Assembly (NCBI GenBank): GCA_961205875.1
Contig: OY540809.1
Span: 12,908,267 to 12,972,266, forward strand
Length of the DNA: 64,000 nucleotides
Reading direction: 5' to 3'
Source of the DNA: Sialis fuliginosa
Taxonomy: Eukaryota; Arthropoda; Insecta; Megaloptera; Sialidae
The notes under the pieces were generated by a model, which ran no database searches, was not told the DNA's origin, and saw only the letters and a program-made list of their open reading frames with translations. Position numbers and translations under genes: made by a program. Below, in pieces: positions 36,739 through 49,499 of this stretch (positions are counted from its first letter, which is position 1; each line of letters begins with the position of its first letter).

Positions 36739-39390
36739 AGCATAACAATTAATTCAGACTAAACTTTTTACCTCTTAGTTCATATCCAGCTCTTGCTATA
36801 GTTATAAAATCAACGGTAGACCACATACGTCAAAAATACATCAAAAATCAAATGGATACGTCACGACAATTTATATATACAAAATCAATAACAATCATAT
36901 ATGTCAAAGGTGTTAGGTTGCAAAAAAAAACATTCCCCAAGTGCATAAAGAGTGCAAAACCCTTTACGTGTACACCATAATTGAATTACAGTAAACAAAC
37001 GCCCGCGCTCTGTAGGGTAATCAAGTTACACAGCAGTCAGCTCTCTAGAAAAAAACACAACACTCGTATCGTGTCTAAAAATACCTACACAGATTAATCT
37101 AATTTGTAATGTAAATAAAAATCTGAGATGTTCAGCAGAAATACAAACTGGAACGATAGTAATAATAATCAGTCGAAATTCGCAGAAGGAGTACATACAT
37201 GGAGATGGAAGATAAGTTGCACGTTATTGAATTCCCCAAGAATTTTTTTTTGTTTAATAAAAAAAATTGTCATCATAAATACAATAATGTTAGTGTGAAA
37301 AGCAAAAAAAGGTCTTTATATGCAATTTTTTTTATACTGCACTTTTTTTCGATAGCTTATAGTGGTTTATAGTGTATTCCAAGTTGATTAAGACATAATA
37401 AATTTAACATGGGGACAATTAGAAGTGTTGTAGTAACCTTTGGTCAAATTTATATATTATTATATACAGCAGTGACTCTTTCCACGCGCTAGATACGTTC
37501 CACAGAAATCCGCATATAAAAAGTCGCACTAAAAGATATTGTTTACATTGTAAAATTAGGGATACGTTCCAAAATTTTCTAAAACCGTGTAAAACCAAAT
37601 CAATCAATTAAAATAGGCCGAAGATCACATTAAAAAAGTTCACGAAAATTAGTTTGAAAATCTGAAAGAAATTGATATAAAATTTAAAATAAAATAAGTT
37701 TGTTTTTCAATTTGATTTATCTATCTATCTGAAAATACAACTTGGCGCCGTTTGTGAACTGGTGCGAAATCTTGTTAAAAGAAAATTTTAATAATAACAA
37801 AACGTTTACATATTTAAATTCCTTGAATTGTCACGGGGAATCCCTGAACTTGCAAGAAAAATCGCATCGTAAATATTTCTTGCTAACTAAAAGTAGGAAT
37901 GAATTGAATCAGACATCTTATTGCCTTTAAATTTCCAAGTACAAATTAAAATGCTTTTATAAGAAAAACAATGTAGTCAACATTCTCTTTAAATTTATGT
38001 ATATTGTTTATGAATTGTTTTTGATTATATATTTTTAATAATTGAATTGATATTAAAGTCATTTCGGGGAGGAGATTCCGCCCAGGGCACCAAACTCACT
38101 ATATTCAGCTTTGGTTACTAGTAACTATACATTTCTCCTGTTAACAACACCTATCCAACGGGGACACGTTTAATGTCGCGCCGATGTTCTACAACCACGT
38201 GTCTCGAATCCCAAAGTTATGATTGTACATTGTAAAATCGTGAAGGAACGCACGTGTACGTACGCATACAAGGCACGTGGACATTGCATATTATTAATAC
38301 CAACTGTTAAATTACCAACATAGAAAATGTGAGGAGCAGCAGAACAAAACTGGATAAATACATTTTTACAAATTTTACAGGAGGTCAAAATGTAACTACC
38401 CTATTTTCATGTACTTTTGTAAACTTTTGAGTATGGTTATAGGACTTATAGGTTGGTACAGTGGAGATTTTTTAATATCCAAATTTTGAACTATCTTTGC
38501 ACAAGTTGGAAGATGGATAACTTTAAAAAAATAGATGTTCGGTTTTGTTCCGATTTTGGATTTATCTATATTTGAACCACAGCTTAGACAAGGAAAGATA
38601 AAGGATAAATAACACATTACCTATCGTTGTTACCATATCGCTCCACGAGTCATTGGCGTATCATTCAGATTTTAAAATAAATATTAATTGTTTTGAATTA
38701 TACAATTAAATTAATAATAAATGTTTTATATTGTCTTTAAAAGTATTTCAGTGATAATTGATTAACAGAGAAACGTCTATTTGGAACTATCATCTCTCAT
38801 ACATACTAAATTCAATTGTAATTTAAAGTATATTTGCATATTATAAATTTTCAACTGACGCCTCTGGGATAATATGCGATTTTGACAATTAAAAAAAGAT
38901 GACCGCCGACAAATTTTGGTAACACTTTCATATACGGACTAGCATTGGTTGTTATGTATCCATAGTCTTGTCTAATCTAAGAACCACAGAGACATCATAA
39001 CCTGTAATGGCAAAAAGTTGTAAAGTCAAAGAAAACAATAATAATCAAACTTTTTAATTAATAAGGCACATTTGAAAAGAAAAAAGAAATTTTAACGTAA
39101 TAACCGCACACAATTTTTTTCTGTCGTTTTATAGTAGATTTGTTAGATTTTGTTCCGGGACACGTTTTAAATGCCGAATTGAAAAAAAAAATTATTTCTG
39201 CTGCTCCTCATTTGTAACACATACGAATGCTATAACAAATATGTGAGCGCACATAATAAAGTGCAAGTACTCGGAAAAACTACATTTGGATACTGTTTTG
39301 CACTAATTTACCACCCCACACAGAGCTAACTTTGAGATATCAACGTTTTTGACGTTAGGAAAATACATGTTAATGATACATTTCTTTTTA
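36739..39390. other. Intergenic, no supported gene
   Basis: A GC-richer spot at 36990-37050 (ACGCCCGCGCTCTGTAG) could be a promoter but has no partner exon. A primer-binding-site-like TTGGCGCCGTTTGTGAACTG is at 37741 with no LTR seen. The remainder is AT-rich. Confidence 0.4.
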
Positions 39391-39720
39391 ACCGACTTTA
39401 AAAAAAGGAGGAGGCTCTCAATTTGGACGATTTTTGTTTGTTTGAAAGAGTATATACTCCCGAAGTGGTCCCATATAAATTTTATCAGAATCTGACCATG
39501 GACTTCAAAGATACGTCACTCAAAATGAAAAAATTAAAAACTTTTTACGAAAAAAATAAAACACTTTAAAAAAAAGTATAAAATAATTAAATTTAATAGT
39601 TTTTAAAGCCGTTGCCAAGCTAATAAAAAAACTTTAAGAAAAAAATAAAACCGACTTAAAAAACTGTTAAATTTATTTATTTTATACTTTATATTTATTA
39701 TATGTACAACATAATACGAA
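39391..39720 (+). repeat. Dispersed repeat starting AACCGACTTTAAAAAAAGGA
   Basis: AACCGACTTTAAAAAAAGGA with GGAGGCTCTC, and later GGACTTCAAAGATACGTCAC, match the split copy at 56211-56254 plus 57118-57250. A second A-rich block (39625-39665) matches 1-130. Confidence 0.7.
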
Positions 39721-40457
39721 GTATGTATCTCCGCGATTTTGGTCGACCCTGGTAGGTTCTGCTTCTTACTTATCAATATCATACCTTTACATTACGGAAC
39801 CTGGTTGTATTTAAACAATCCTCACTCGTACCGGAAACACGTGTAAACATGTACTATTTAATTTACATTATATTAGACGTACATTTGTGTTTATATACAC
39901 ATATGTATATACATGTATACACGAAATACCTACATACATAAACTCAACGGCTCTTGTATGATTTTGCAGAAGATACCAACCACACCCACTATAGAATTTT
40001 TTACTTACTAGCAATTTCTCCGTATAGCTTAGGCCGTACTTTTTTAAGTGAAATCTTTTTAATTGATAAATATTAAAAAATATTAACTACACGACCTAAT
40101 TATTCAATATTTTTTTATTGTTGTATATTTTTATTACAAAATTGTTAATTTTCCTTAAAACAGGCCTCCCTTAAATTAATTATCATAATATGCTATTTTT
40201 AATTTTTTATTTAATTCATCATTTTAAAACTTCCACAACACACATTAATAATATGAATAATTATTCTGTAGCTTATTTGCAACTTTATACTTCCTACGGA
40301 TATACATATTTAGCTGAAACATATTAATGGTTAAGTTGCAGCTTAATGACAAATGAACTTTTATAACATACTATAGCTGTGGATCTTGGCTTCTGGGTGT
40401 AGAAGCCAGAAGCCAAGATCCATATCAAGATCACCGCGGAAGCCTCAAGACTTGTAT
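39721..40457. other. Intergenic with a dispersed repeat
   Basis: 40378-40455 contains TGGATCTTGGCTTCTGGGTG followed by its inverse and then CCAAGATCCATATCAAGATC, matching 27731-27775. The rest is AT-rich. Confidence 0.5.
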
Positions 40458-40525
40458 ACTATAGCTGTTATCCATGACTTCATTTGCGTGGAATTAGTGT
40501 TTTTTTCGGGATACAAAGTATAGTC
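40458..40525 (-). mobile_element. Helitron-like repeat, 3' end fragment
   Basis: Minus-strand tail only: CCACGCAAATGAAGTCATGG and ATAACAGCTATAGT. Confidence 0.5.
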
Positions 40526-40647
40526 TAGGGGCCCGCCATTAAATGACGAAATCGAATAATATCCCTCTATAACTTCTTGTGTCGCTTAATTATGCCTAAC
40601 CTAACCTTTTTCCTCAGCAAAACTTTTCGTAATCGTACATTTCCCTC

Positions 40648-40970
40648 CAGTGGCGTAGATAGGGTGGGGGAGGGGTCAAGGTGATCAATCACCCCCCCAT
40701 GAGTCTACATCATGAGAAAACTCAAAGACATTTTTTTAAATGAGAGACAATTTTTTTAACTTTTCTAGTATGAATAACATAGTAAAAGTGATTAATTAAA
40801 AAAAAAAGAAGGTTTTCAATTTAATTGGACGACCTTTTTTTAGTAATAAAGGGTACACTGACTACAGTTTATATAACTATATGATAAAAAAAGGTCATTC
40901 AATTAAATTATTATTAATTTCTTTTTTTATTTATCCCCCCCTCCATCGCAAAATGCTATCTACGCCACTG
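40648..40970. mobile_element. hAT MITE with CAGTGGCG ends, perfect 8-bp duplication
   Basis: Ends CAGTGGCGTAGATAG (both, inverted). TTTCCCTC flanks at 40640-40647 and 40971-40978. G-rich just inside the left end, C-rich inside the right. 323 bp. Confidence 0.93.
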
Positions 40971-40978
40971 TTTCCCTC

Positions 40979-42848
40979 TCTATTTTTGCGAAACACGTGT
41001 ATTTGGTGTTTTATGAAAAAATATAGATATAATTTTTTTCAAACTGTAGGAGTAAGATAATTTTGACAAACGTGCGAGAAAAAATTTGTCCGACAAACTT
41101 TTTGGGAAGTTTAGGGTGACTACCACCTTAAACCTGTCAAAATAACTACTTCTGAAAATTTATTGATAATCAACTAATTTTTTCAGGATTGTTTAATGAA
41201 AATGTCTAAAACCCAATAATTACTCGGACAAAATAGGTGTATTTTCCGATTTTCCAGTGCGACGCGTGGAAATCATCGGTATCATAACGATCCGATATTT
41301 ATTAATATTTGCCGGACAGAAAAATATTCACTTATCCGACTTTACCAAGATCGGTTCAGTGATTTAGCCTTGAAAATGTAACAGACAGACAGACAGAGTG
41401 CAGTGAATTTTGTACAGGGTAACTTTTATGCACCTACAGTGAACAAATACACCCATCTCAAGTACAGTACGCAGCCGCAACAGGCACGAACGTATGATTA
41501 TATTATTCCTATTTTCATGTCAGAACTGACACCCACGATTATTTTATTTTGACACCCCTGATTTCGATCAAAAATTTTAATATCGCTCACGCTCATTTTG
41601 AGCCACGTTACATTTTTTTACGGTACGTAATATTTCAACGAACCATACTGACTAACTAATTCATATTCAAGTATATTAGTGATTGCAGTATGGGCGTGAA
41701 ATAAAATTAACGTAGATAGAATAATATCGGACAACAACTGATATCATCAGTTAATTTGTACCACAGCTCTGTACATCTTTCTGTTGCAAATAATTTTATG
41801 GTATTCTGTTACAAATAAATACACATTAGACAACATAATATAAATTGCATCTGTAAATTGTTGACATACCAACAGATATAATATACCTCTGCACACTAGC
41901 GTAATTTTTTCATTTTTATAAATTATATATAATTTTTATTTTTTGTCTAAATATCATATTAATTTGTTCCTATGGTCGAAATTCGACAAATATTTTACCT
42001 ACCTTAACGGCAACATACACACATTTTTTTGTGCACATCTATAGCACAGTACCTAACCTAACCTAACTTAACCTATAATTCAAAATGAATAGATTAAAAA
42101 CTGGAAACTTACTTAATTTTCTATTATTAAACGTAAAAACTTTTACAACAAAAATTTCACTGCAATTGAAATCTCTAAGCGCATTCTCTACGTTTGATAG
42201 AAACGCAAAACTATTTATTTTTGACGCTTGGTGGTGCTAGGAGTATTGCTACACTGTAGAACGATACCGAGGGAAATAAACAAACAGCGAGAGGGGAAAT
42301 CATGTGTGTATGTTAACTTTATTTTACCTGCCTTAACGACAACTTACACACTAAGTATTTTATTATTTTTTTTATTTTCCTACGACAAATAGACTGGAGA
42401 TATTTCAAAAACAGTGTAGCGATACACTCGAAATGTATCAAAAATGCACAATTATGCAATTTTCTCAAGACGCACATGGCCGATTTTTCCAAATTTTTGA
42501 TTTTCAACTAATCTTGGAAATCCAAAAAAATTCAACTTCCCGAATGCATCACTATTCATCACTTTTTTTGTCTCTATTCCTTCAACTATAGGGTCTACAA
42601 TCTACAAAAACAACATTTCGTAAGAAACAAATGAGAACGTTTTAAAAAAAACCAGCACCGTATGAATCTGTTGTCTTTTGTCTAGATAAATGAACCCTTT
42701 CAGAATACTAATAGCAACACAACTGTATAAGGAGAATTTTGATGAACCCAGAGCATGCATCCAGTGGTAACAAAACCAGAAAAAGGGGCCACCAACGGTT
42801 TACGACATTTTTAAATTATAAATATTAGAAAAACAGAAGATTAAAAAA
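40979..42848. other. Intergenic, no gene seen
   Basis: 41221-41400 includes a repeat tail (GATCGGTTCAGTGATTTAGC, then ACAGACAGACAGACAGAG). 42053-42077 has four CCTAA-like units. TTACCTACCTTAACGGCAAC (41996) recurs as TTACCTGCCTTAACGACAAC (42325). Confidence 0.45.
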
Positions 42849-42850
42849 TA

Positions 42851-43092
42851 CTCCCTCTGTTCCGAAATACTGTTCCGATTTGCGTTCAACGTAAAGAATT
42901 ATTGAAAATAAATTAAGTTGTTAATTAAACACATTTTTTATGTAATATAATTATTATTTTCTAAAAATGTCATTTTATTAAAGATATTTGATTTTTTTCT
43001 AGTCAAAAACAGTAAATACATCAAATCGGAATAGTATTTTGGAACACAAAAAAAAAACGTGAAATCGGAACAGTATTTCGGAACAGAGGGAG
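42851..43092. mobile_element. Stowaway-like Tc1/mariner MITE
   Basis: Perfect inverted ends of at least 30 bp beginning CTCCCTCTGTTCCGAAATAC, flanked by TA (42849-42850, 43093-43094). The start is very close to the plant Stowaway consensus CTCCCTCCGTTCC. 242 bp, no ORF. Confidence 0.92.
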
Positions 43093-43094
43093 TA

Positions 43095-44901
43095 ATAATT
43101 CATAAGATAATATGAGACACAAGGGCGTCCGTAAAAAAATTCTAGAGGGGGAAACTTGTAGACAAATAATTACATCAATGAACTTTTTTTCACGAGTAGA
43201 TTATAGACTAGAAACAATTTACTCAATACTTATCTTGTAAAAACTTAATTTATTAGGGGGGGGGGGGGGGGGGTACATTATAAAATGTGAAATACGCATA
43301 CCTATTTATTACTCACAATTCCATACATTATTGGTAATAGCAGGCGTAGCTTTAGTAAATTAAACCAATAATATTTTATTTCCGCTTATCTGTGAGTAAT
43401 CAAAGGTTTAAGGTTATATTATTCATAGAAAATATAATTGCCTACAATCTTAATCGGTTCAGAAAAATATAAATAAAATTATAATATCCCAGAAAAATAT
43501 CTTAAAATTTCCTAAGACCAGCCCTGTGTTCAGAGAAAAATTCATTGATATAAATCTGATTTTGACACATATCTGATAGAATGCAAATTTCAATGCCAAA
43601 TGTTCTAATTTGATAAATATACTTATATCTAACAGTTGTTTTTTTAAAGCATTGATCACATTAATATATTAGTAAACCCAAACAATCTTTAAAAAACTGT
43701 TTATAATAATGTAGAAGTATCTTAAATGACCTTAAACTTCAATTTATTGTAATAGGTAGATTAATTATAATTAGGTAGTAAGTAAACTGTACAAATATAC
43801 CTATGTTGTATTTATTTATACAGTACATATATTAAATCTAAATTCAATAAAAAATCTATTTATAAATATTTGTAAATTGCATTACAAACATATAAATGTA
43901 ATATTAACAAAAAAAGACTTCAAAATAATTAGAAAATTGAGCAAATATTAAAGAAGTGACTCAATATTCCGAGAAAAATGATTAAATATGAAAAATATTT
44001 TTTTAAATATGTTATTATCTTTTTACTTCGCAATAAATACCTATACAAATAAAATTATTTAAATTCCTCAAAACGACCTATTAAATACGGCATGTATATT
44101 TAAAAAAAGTTTAAATGCATGTAGGTATAATATAAATGTATATAGAGGTACCTAATTGTCTATAATACTTTTAAAAAACTTTATTGAAACTATTTTTACG
44201 TACCTTTAAACTACATAAAACTTGTTTTAGATACTATATATTGATTAAATAATAGTTTTCAATATATTTGTGTATTTTAACAGGTAAATTTGTTTACCTA
44301 CCTGTTAAATTAAACGTCATAAGTCAAATTCTGTGACACTTTTATTATATCTATTAAAAGGCACTGAATAAACTTTTGTAACTTTTCAAACACAAAACTA
44401 TACTTGAATATTACAATTATTTCCACTATTTTTCATATTCGCACACATATTTCAGTTTATAACATACACAAATCGCACGATAATAACTTTTAAACACTGA
44501 CGCCATTATAGACTTGTGACGCGTAACTTGGAACTGAAAGTACAAGTTTATTATACGAGAAAAACTTGTTGGGCTTCACAGCACACGGCTTAAGTGAATC
44601 AGTAATGCCAACATAGTATGTGTTTACATTTGAGTCAAATTTCAAAAATATCTGTAGAAATGATAAAATTGTTATGATAATTCAAATAAATTTAAGTTAC
44701 ATTAATTAAATTACGATAAATATAATTGTTTATTAATAAGTTTGCGTCAGTATACAATTGGTAGTACTAAATGGTAGCAACACTTTCATTAAGTTAGCAG
44801 TTGATAGTAGTTGACACAAATTTTGGCGGTATAATAATTATATTTATGATATTTATATTATCATTTATAATAATTAAAACATTAACAATTCATGTTTAAA
44901 T
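43095..44901. other. Intergenic upstream of FLASH
   Basis: Contains a G run of about 18-19 at 43255 and otherwise AT-rich sequence. The FLASH promoter must lie in about 44500-44880 but no clear core element is seen. Confidence 0.45.
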
Positions 44902-46961
44902 ATGTCTAATGATATTTATGATGACTTGGAAGATTTTGACAAAGAAATTGAACTTCAGAATGTAATATTTTTATATTTTATTTATTATATAACCTCAATT
45001 CACAAATTTTTTTTTAGATAAAACTTGAAAATAAACTCTTAAAAGAAAAGAACACAGAGTTAGAAAATAGTGTGACACTGCAAAAACAAGAAATAGAGAA
45101 GCTGAAGAAATTAACAACTAGTCTCAAATTTAATATATCAAAACTTTTTAAAACAGCAAAAGCAGAAATTGAAAGAAAAGACGAATATATTGATAGATTA
45201 AAGCGAAAAAATGACAATATTGTATTTAGACGTAATAATGGTTATATTCAAAATAATCATGAGGCTGAATTCAATAATAAAAACTTTAAATACGATGGTG
45301 ATAATTACAAAAATGACTTCGTCAATATTGACCAAGAATTAAAGATTCCAATAGAAACATTAAGTACAGCTAGATATGAAGAATCAGAAAATAACATTGA
45401 CAATCGAGATATCATGAAATATGAAAGAAATGATTTGTATAATAGATTAAGTAAACGTAAATATAATACAATTGAAACAGAAAGAAATGATCAAGAGTTA
45501 AAAATTCCAAAAGAAACATTAAGTACAGCTAGATATGAAGAATCGGAAAATAACATTGACAATCGAGATATCATGAAATATGAAAGAAATGATTTGTATA
45601 ATAGATTAAGTAAACGTAAATATAATACAATTGAAACAGAAAGAAATGATCAAGAGTTAAAGATTCCAAAAGAAACATTAAGTACAGCTAGATATGAAGA
45701 ATCGGAAAATAACATTGACAGTCGAGATAACATGAAATGTGAAAGAAGTGAATCGCATAATAGATCAACTAAACATAAATATGATACGATTGAAGCAGAT
45801 AGAAATGATGATTATAACAGATATGAGCAATCTCGAGATCGTTTTTCAAGAAATAAACAATATTCGTATAGATCCAACTCACCTCATAGTTCCTATCGAT
45901 TAAAAGAACTCAAAAACGATTACAGTAAAAGTAGATCAAAATCACCACAAATAAAATCAAATAAGAAGTATATAACAGATAATAGTAAATATATAAGAAA
46001 TAGGTCTCGTTCATCTGACAAACAATATGATAAATCCAAATTAAATGATTACAATAAATATAAACATAGTAGAAGTCGTTCAAAATCTCCAAGAGATTCC
46101 AATAAATATAAAAGGAAAGGAGATACAAAACGCATGAAGTTAAATAAAATAGAAAGCAACGTAATGCAATCCAGTGAAGATATTGACAGGAAAAATACAT
46201 TAAAAATTGAGGATATTAAATATTATAGTAAAAAGGAAAATATGATGAAATCTAAAAGTAATGCTGAACAAATTAATGTAAATGCAAAAGAAGAAAATAC
46301 TGTTTCAAAATTAATTGATGTCAAGAATGATAATTTAAATAAAAAAGAAAAAAATATTATATCTGTTATAACAGTTATAACTAAAGAAAAAGAAGTTGGG
46401 CAAACTTTAAAGAAGTTAAAAAATAGTATCGAAAGGAATCAAAATCTACCAAAGAATACAACAAAAGTTAGTTTAAAGGATTATTATCAACGAAAGAATT
46501 CTGTGTGTGAAGAAATAAAAAGTAAAAATTGTGATAAAGAACTTGAGTTAAATTACAACATAAATAAAAGTAATGAAACTAAAATTAATGATATTGATAA
46601 TACAAAAGTACATAAAAATATAAATTTTGATATGAGTGAACTGTGTGATAATAAAGAATTAATAAATAAAAAAGAAGACTTATTAGTTAACCATAATAAT
46701 TCTGAATTAATAAATAGTGAAAACATAAACAATTTTAATAAAGAATCAAAATCTGAAGTAATTGAAATAGACAATATACCAGAACAGAAACAAAATTGTA
46801 TAACAAATTCTGAAACTGACAATATACCAGAACAGAAACAAAATTGTATAACAAATTCTGAAACTATAATTAAACCAGTTATAACACAATTTTCCAATTA
46901 TTGTAAAGAAATAATTAATGAAAATAAAATAAGGATAGTAAAACGTAGAAAAATATTTTGA
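44902..46961 (+). CDS. FLASH: FLASH/CASP8AP2-like histone pre-mRNA processing factor
   Basis: Exon 1 is 44902-44961 (20 codons, ATG in MSNDIYDDLEDFD). A 56-nt intron with GTAATA and a T-rich AG follows, then exon 2, 45018-46961, both phase 0; 667 residues. Residues 3-9 (NDIYDDL) resemble the LDIY/LDLY motif of FLASH. Residues about 21-75 form a coiled coil containing NISKLFKTAKAEIERKDE, which closely matches human FLASH around NISALIKTARVEINRKDE. In known FLASH this N-terminus binds Lsm11 of the U7 snRNP and recruits the histone cleavage complex. Three 53-residue repeats follow, then an Arg/Ser-rich segment (KSRSKSP, SRSRSKSPRDS), a long Lys/Asn/Glu-rich tail and two copies of a 16-residue repeat near the C-terminus. 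No SANT-like C-terminal domain is seen, and the protein is far shorter than vertebrate FLASH. Identity rests on the coiled coil; the tail is unalignable by eye. Confidence 0.75.
45330..45806 (+). repeat. Three tandem 159-bp (53-codon) coding repeats in FLASH
   Basis: Copies 45330-45488, 45489-45647 and 45648-45806, each starting with DQELKIP and containing ETLSTARYEESENNID. Copies 1 and 2 differ at only a handful of bases; copy 3 diverges in its second half (KCERSESHNRSTKHKYDTIE). The unit keeps the frame, so copy-number change would not break the protein. Confidence 0.95.
46770..46865 (+). repeat. Two tandem 48-bp coding repeats near the FLASH C-terminus
   Basis: 46770-46817 and 46818-46865 both encode DNIPEQKQNCITNSET and look identical in bases. 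An in-frame duplication of 16 residues. Confidence 0.95.
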
Positions 46962-47573
46962 TATGTAAGTACTATGTAAAATTTCTATTACAAAATGAAG
47001 AATACAGGTAACTACCGATTTGTCCAGAGATTATGTATAGTAAATTTTGAATTGCCACCTGAGAAAAAGTAAATCAGATTTACTTTGATCTTAATTTAGA
47101 AATAGATCTCTGTAGATCATATTCAAGATGAAACTTATTGCATAATCATAAATATTATTAAAGCTTATTTATACTCACCTTTGTACGAACTTATTTAATA
47201 CATATATCTACATTTTTCATTAGTTATTACTTATTATTATTTATATTCTGACTTTTCAGCATCATAGTATCTTATAGAAATGTACTTATAAATACTTTTA
47301 AATTTATTAAAATGCATTTAATATTTATAAATTTTGATATAAAGTATTTTTAAAATTTCGTTTTAAATATTTTGTCCAGATGTTAAACTGATAACTACTT
47401 ATTAAACGATCGATGTTATAATAACAGATACTGCATTTAATTAAAATAAATACATTAATGTTTTTAAAATTTATAAAATACTAAATTAAGAAATCATAAC
47501 AGTAGACTTGAATATTAGTCATATTGGCAACAAAATTAACTCATACCCAGATTTGCCAAAATATATTAGTTAT

Positions 47574-47641
47574 AACAGCCTTGTAAATTTTCAAGTAAGC
47601 TGGGCTCTGATTGGGTTATTTGAAAATTTACAAGGCTGTTA
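47574..47641. repeat. Short inverted repeat downstream of FLASH
   Basis: AACAGCCTTGTAAATTTTCA and its inverse (TTGAAAATTTACAAGGCTGT) are separated by about 25 bases, and would fold into a stable hairpin. It lies 0.6 kb after the stop codon, before the likely poly(A) signal at 47796, so it may be in the 3' UTR or be a tiny MITE. Confidence 0.8.
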
Positions 47642-47795
47642 GAAACAACAATGTACTTTGGTGAAACTGGTTATTAATGTTAAATTATATGTGTACATGT
47701 ATAGTTTCTTATATTGTTATATTTAAGTTTTGAGATTCTATTGTGATATTTTAGAAAACCTAAAATATGTATATTTGTATAATGAACCTATATTC

Positions 47796-47801
47796 AATAA
47801 A
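47796..47801 (+). terminator. Likely poly(A) signal of FLASH
   Basis: AATAAA 0.83 kb after the FLASH stop codon and before the NACHO promoter region. Other AT-rich near matches exist, so the assignment is by position. Confidence 0.35.
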
Positions 47802-48314
47802 ATATTTTTATATTGAACTCATGGTTTTAATTTCATGTATAAAGTTTTCCTTTAAGCATCTAAATTTTCGAAATAAAAATTCATAACGTTTTATTTTGAA
47901 TTTTGAACAATGTTTTTAAATTAAGAATTTACATAAACAATTGTGTAAAATTGTTATTATTTTGAAAATATAATATGCCCAGTATTTTCTTACTTGAATT
48001 GAGAACCATTAAAATGAAAATGTTAATTAAAATTATTTTTAAACAATGTTCGCTTCGCAAGTAGTATGTGAACGTAGTAAACGCCTTATTGATTATGTCT
48101 AAAAACGACGTCGAGCATCGAGCATAGGAAAAATGGACGACTTAAATATTTCCGGTTTATAATCAAAATAAAAAATACTAACAGTCAGTGCGCCAAATAT
48201 TTAAAGTGAAAAATAAAATAAAAATATTTGTATTGAATTTACACACATATACACGTATAATAGAAAAGTTATTTTTAAGTGCTACACCGATTTTATAATT
48301 TTATCTCATCAAAA

Positions 48315-49475
48315 ATGGCTATTGTCCTGAAATCACTTTCTATATTATTAGGGTTATTTTTTATATTTGTCGGTACTATGAAATTAACAAGTATTGTTTC
48401 GAAGGATCTTCATAAAGATTTGGTAAGTTTCAAAAAATTTCATTACCTAAATATGGTTATAAATTTCATAAAAATAACGTTTATATTTTTAATTTATCAC
48501 CACATTACTTACAACCTGAAATTAATTAATTACAATTTAGATTTTCATGTTTTAGTTGCGATATTTTTTATGAAGGTAATAAAATAAATGTTATACAACC
48601 AGTACGTTTGTTTCTTTAGCTATTTTAATTTTGGATATTGGCGGGTTGCCTGTACATTGTGGGCGTGCTGAGAATATTTAAAAAAATAGTTCAGTTCGGA
48701 ATATATATTTTTTAATATAGAATTAAAAATAAATAAATTAATTAATACATTTTTATAAATATTAATGATTTTTTTTATTTCAGAGAAAAGAATATGTTAA
48801 ATATGCCAAAGTATTCCCCTTGTCTGAATTGTTAGATTTTAAGGTGCCTTCAAAATGGTATCGCCGTATTGTTGGAATTTCCGAAATCGTTTTCGGTTTT
48901 GCTATGGCTGTTATACCAAATCGTAAGTAGTAACTAAATATTATTTTAATAAATAATATATTTGTAATTAATTTTATAATCAAATTAAACATAATTTGAC
49001 AGTTAAAAATGGCGGGAAAGTAACTTATTGTAATAAAATGTAAATACATAATTTAAATTATTGTATCTATGGTATTTCTCCATTGTTATTATAAATTAAA
49101 GAAAAGTATTTCTTTTATTTCAACAATGTTAATGAACATTTTTTAACGAGCTTTTCTGACAAAAGTAAAATTATTTAATCTGAGGAGGACTATATATATA
49201 GTAGGTATAATTTTTTACTATTTTAATTTTCAGATACTGTGAAAAACGGAGCCAATGTCGGTCTCCTTTTATTGATGGTGATGGCAGTGTATTCACATTA
49301 CATGGTTAATGATAAATTGGAAAGAACTGCGCCGGCATTAGTATTTTTATTTATGTTATCAGGACGGTTAGTTGTCTACTGGCAAATCAAACGAAAAGAA
49401 CCTGCTAACGTACCTGAAAAGGGTGAAAAATCTAGTGACTACAGTTCATTACAGAATGGTTATAAGCAAGACTAA
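48315..49475 (+). CDS. NACHO / TMEM35A-like ER membrane chaperone (DoxX-like fold)
   Basis: Three exons: 48315-48422, 48784-48922 and 49234-49475 (phases 0 then 1), giving 162 residues against 167 in human TMEM35A. Four hydrophobic segments are at about residues 4-22 (LSILLGLFFIFVGTMKLT), 64-82 (IVGISEIVFGFAMAVIP), 88-105 and 112-130. GLFFIFVGTMKLT followed by SKD, and the final helix with RLVVYW, match the TMEM35 family. In vertebrates NACHO sits in the ER and promotes assembly of nicotinic acetylcholine receptors; the insect role is inferred. The start ATG has a favourable AAAATGG context; an in-frame upstream stretch lacks an ATG and is taken as 5' UTR. The C-terminus is polar (KRKEPANVPEKGEK). 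It lies 1.35 kb after FLASH on the same strand. Confidence 0.87.
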
Positions 49476-49489
49476 ATTGCATTGGTCCA

Positions 49490-49495
49490 AATAAA
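49490..49495 (+). terminator. Likely poly(A) signal of the NACHO-like gene
   Basis: AATAAA 15 bases after the stop codon. Another AATAAA near 49717 could serve a longer 3' UTR. Confidence 0.4.
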
Positions 49496-49499
49496 AATA

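Noticed and set aside
37741..37760. Retrotransposon primer-binding site (TTGGCGCCGTTTGTGAACTG)
   Set aside because: No LTR pair, gag or pol found nearby.
45910..46897. Antisense open frames over FLASH
   Set aside because: Shadows of the Lys/Asn-rich coding strand; hydrophobic low-complexity translations.
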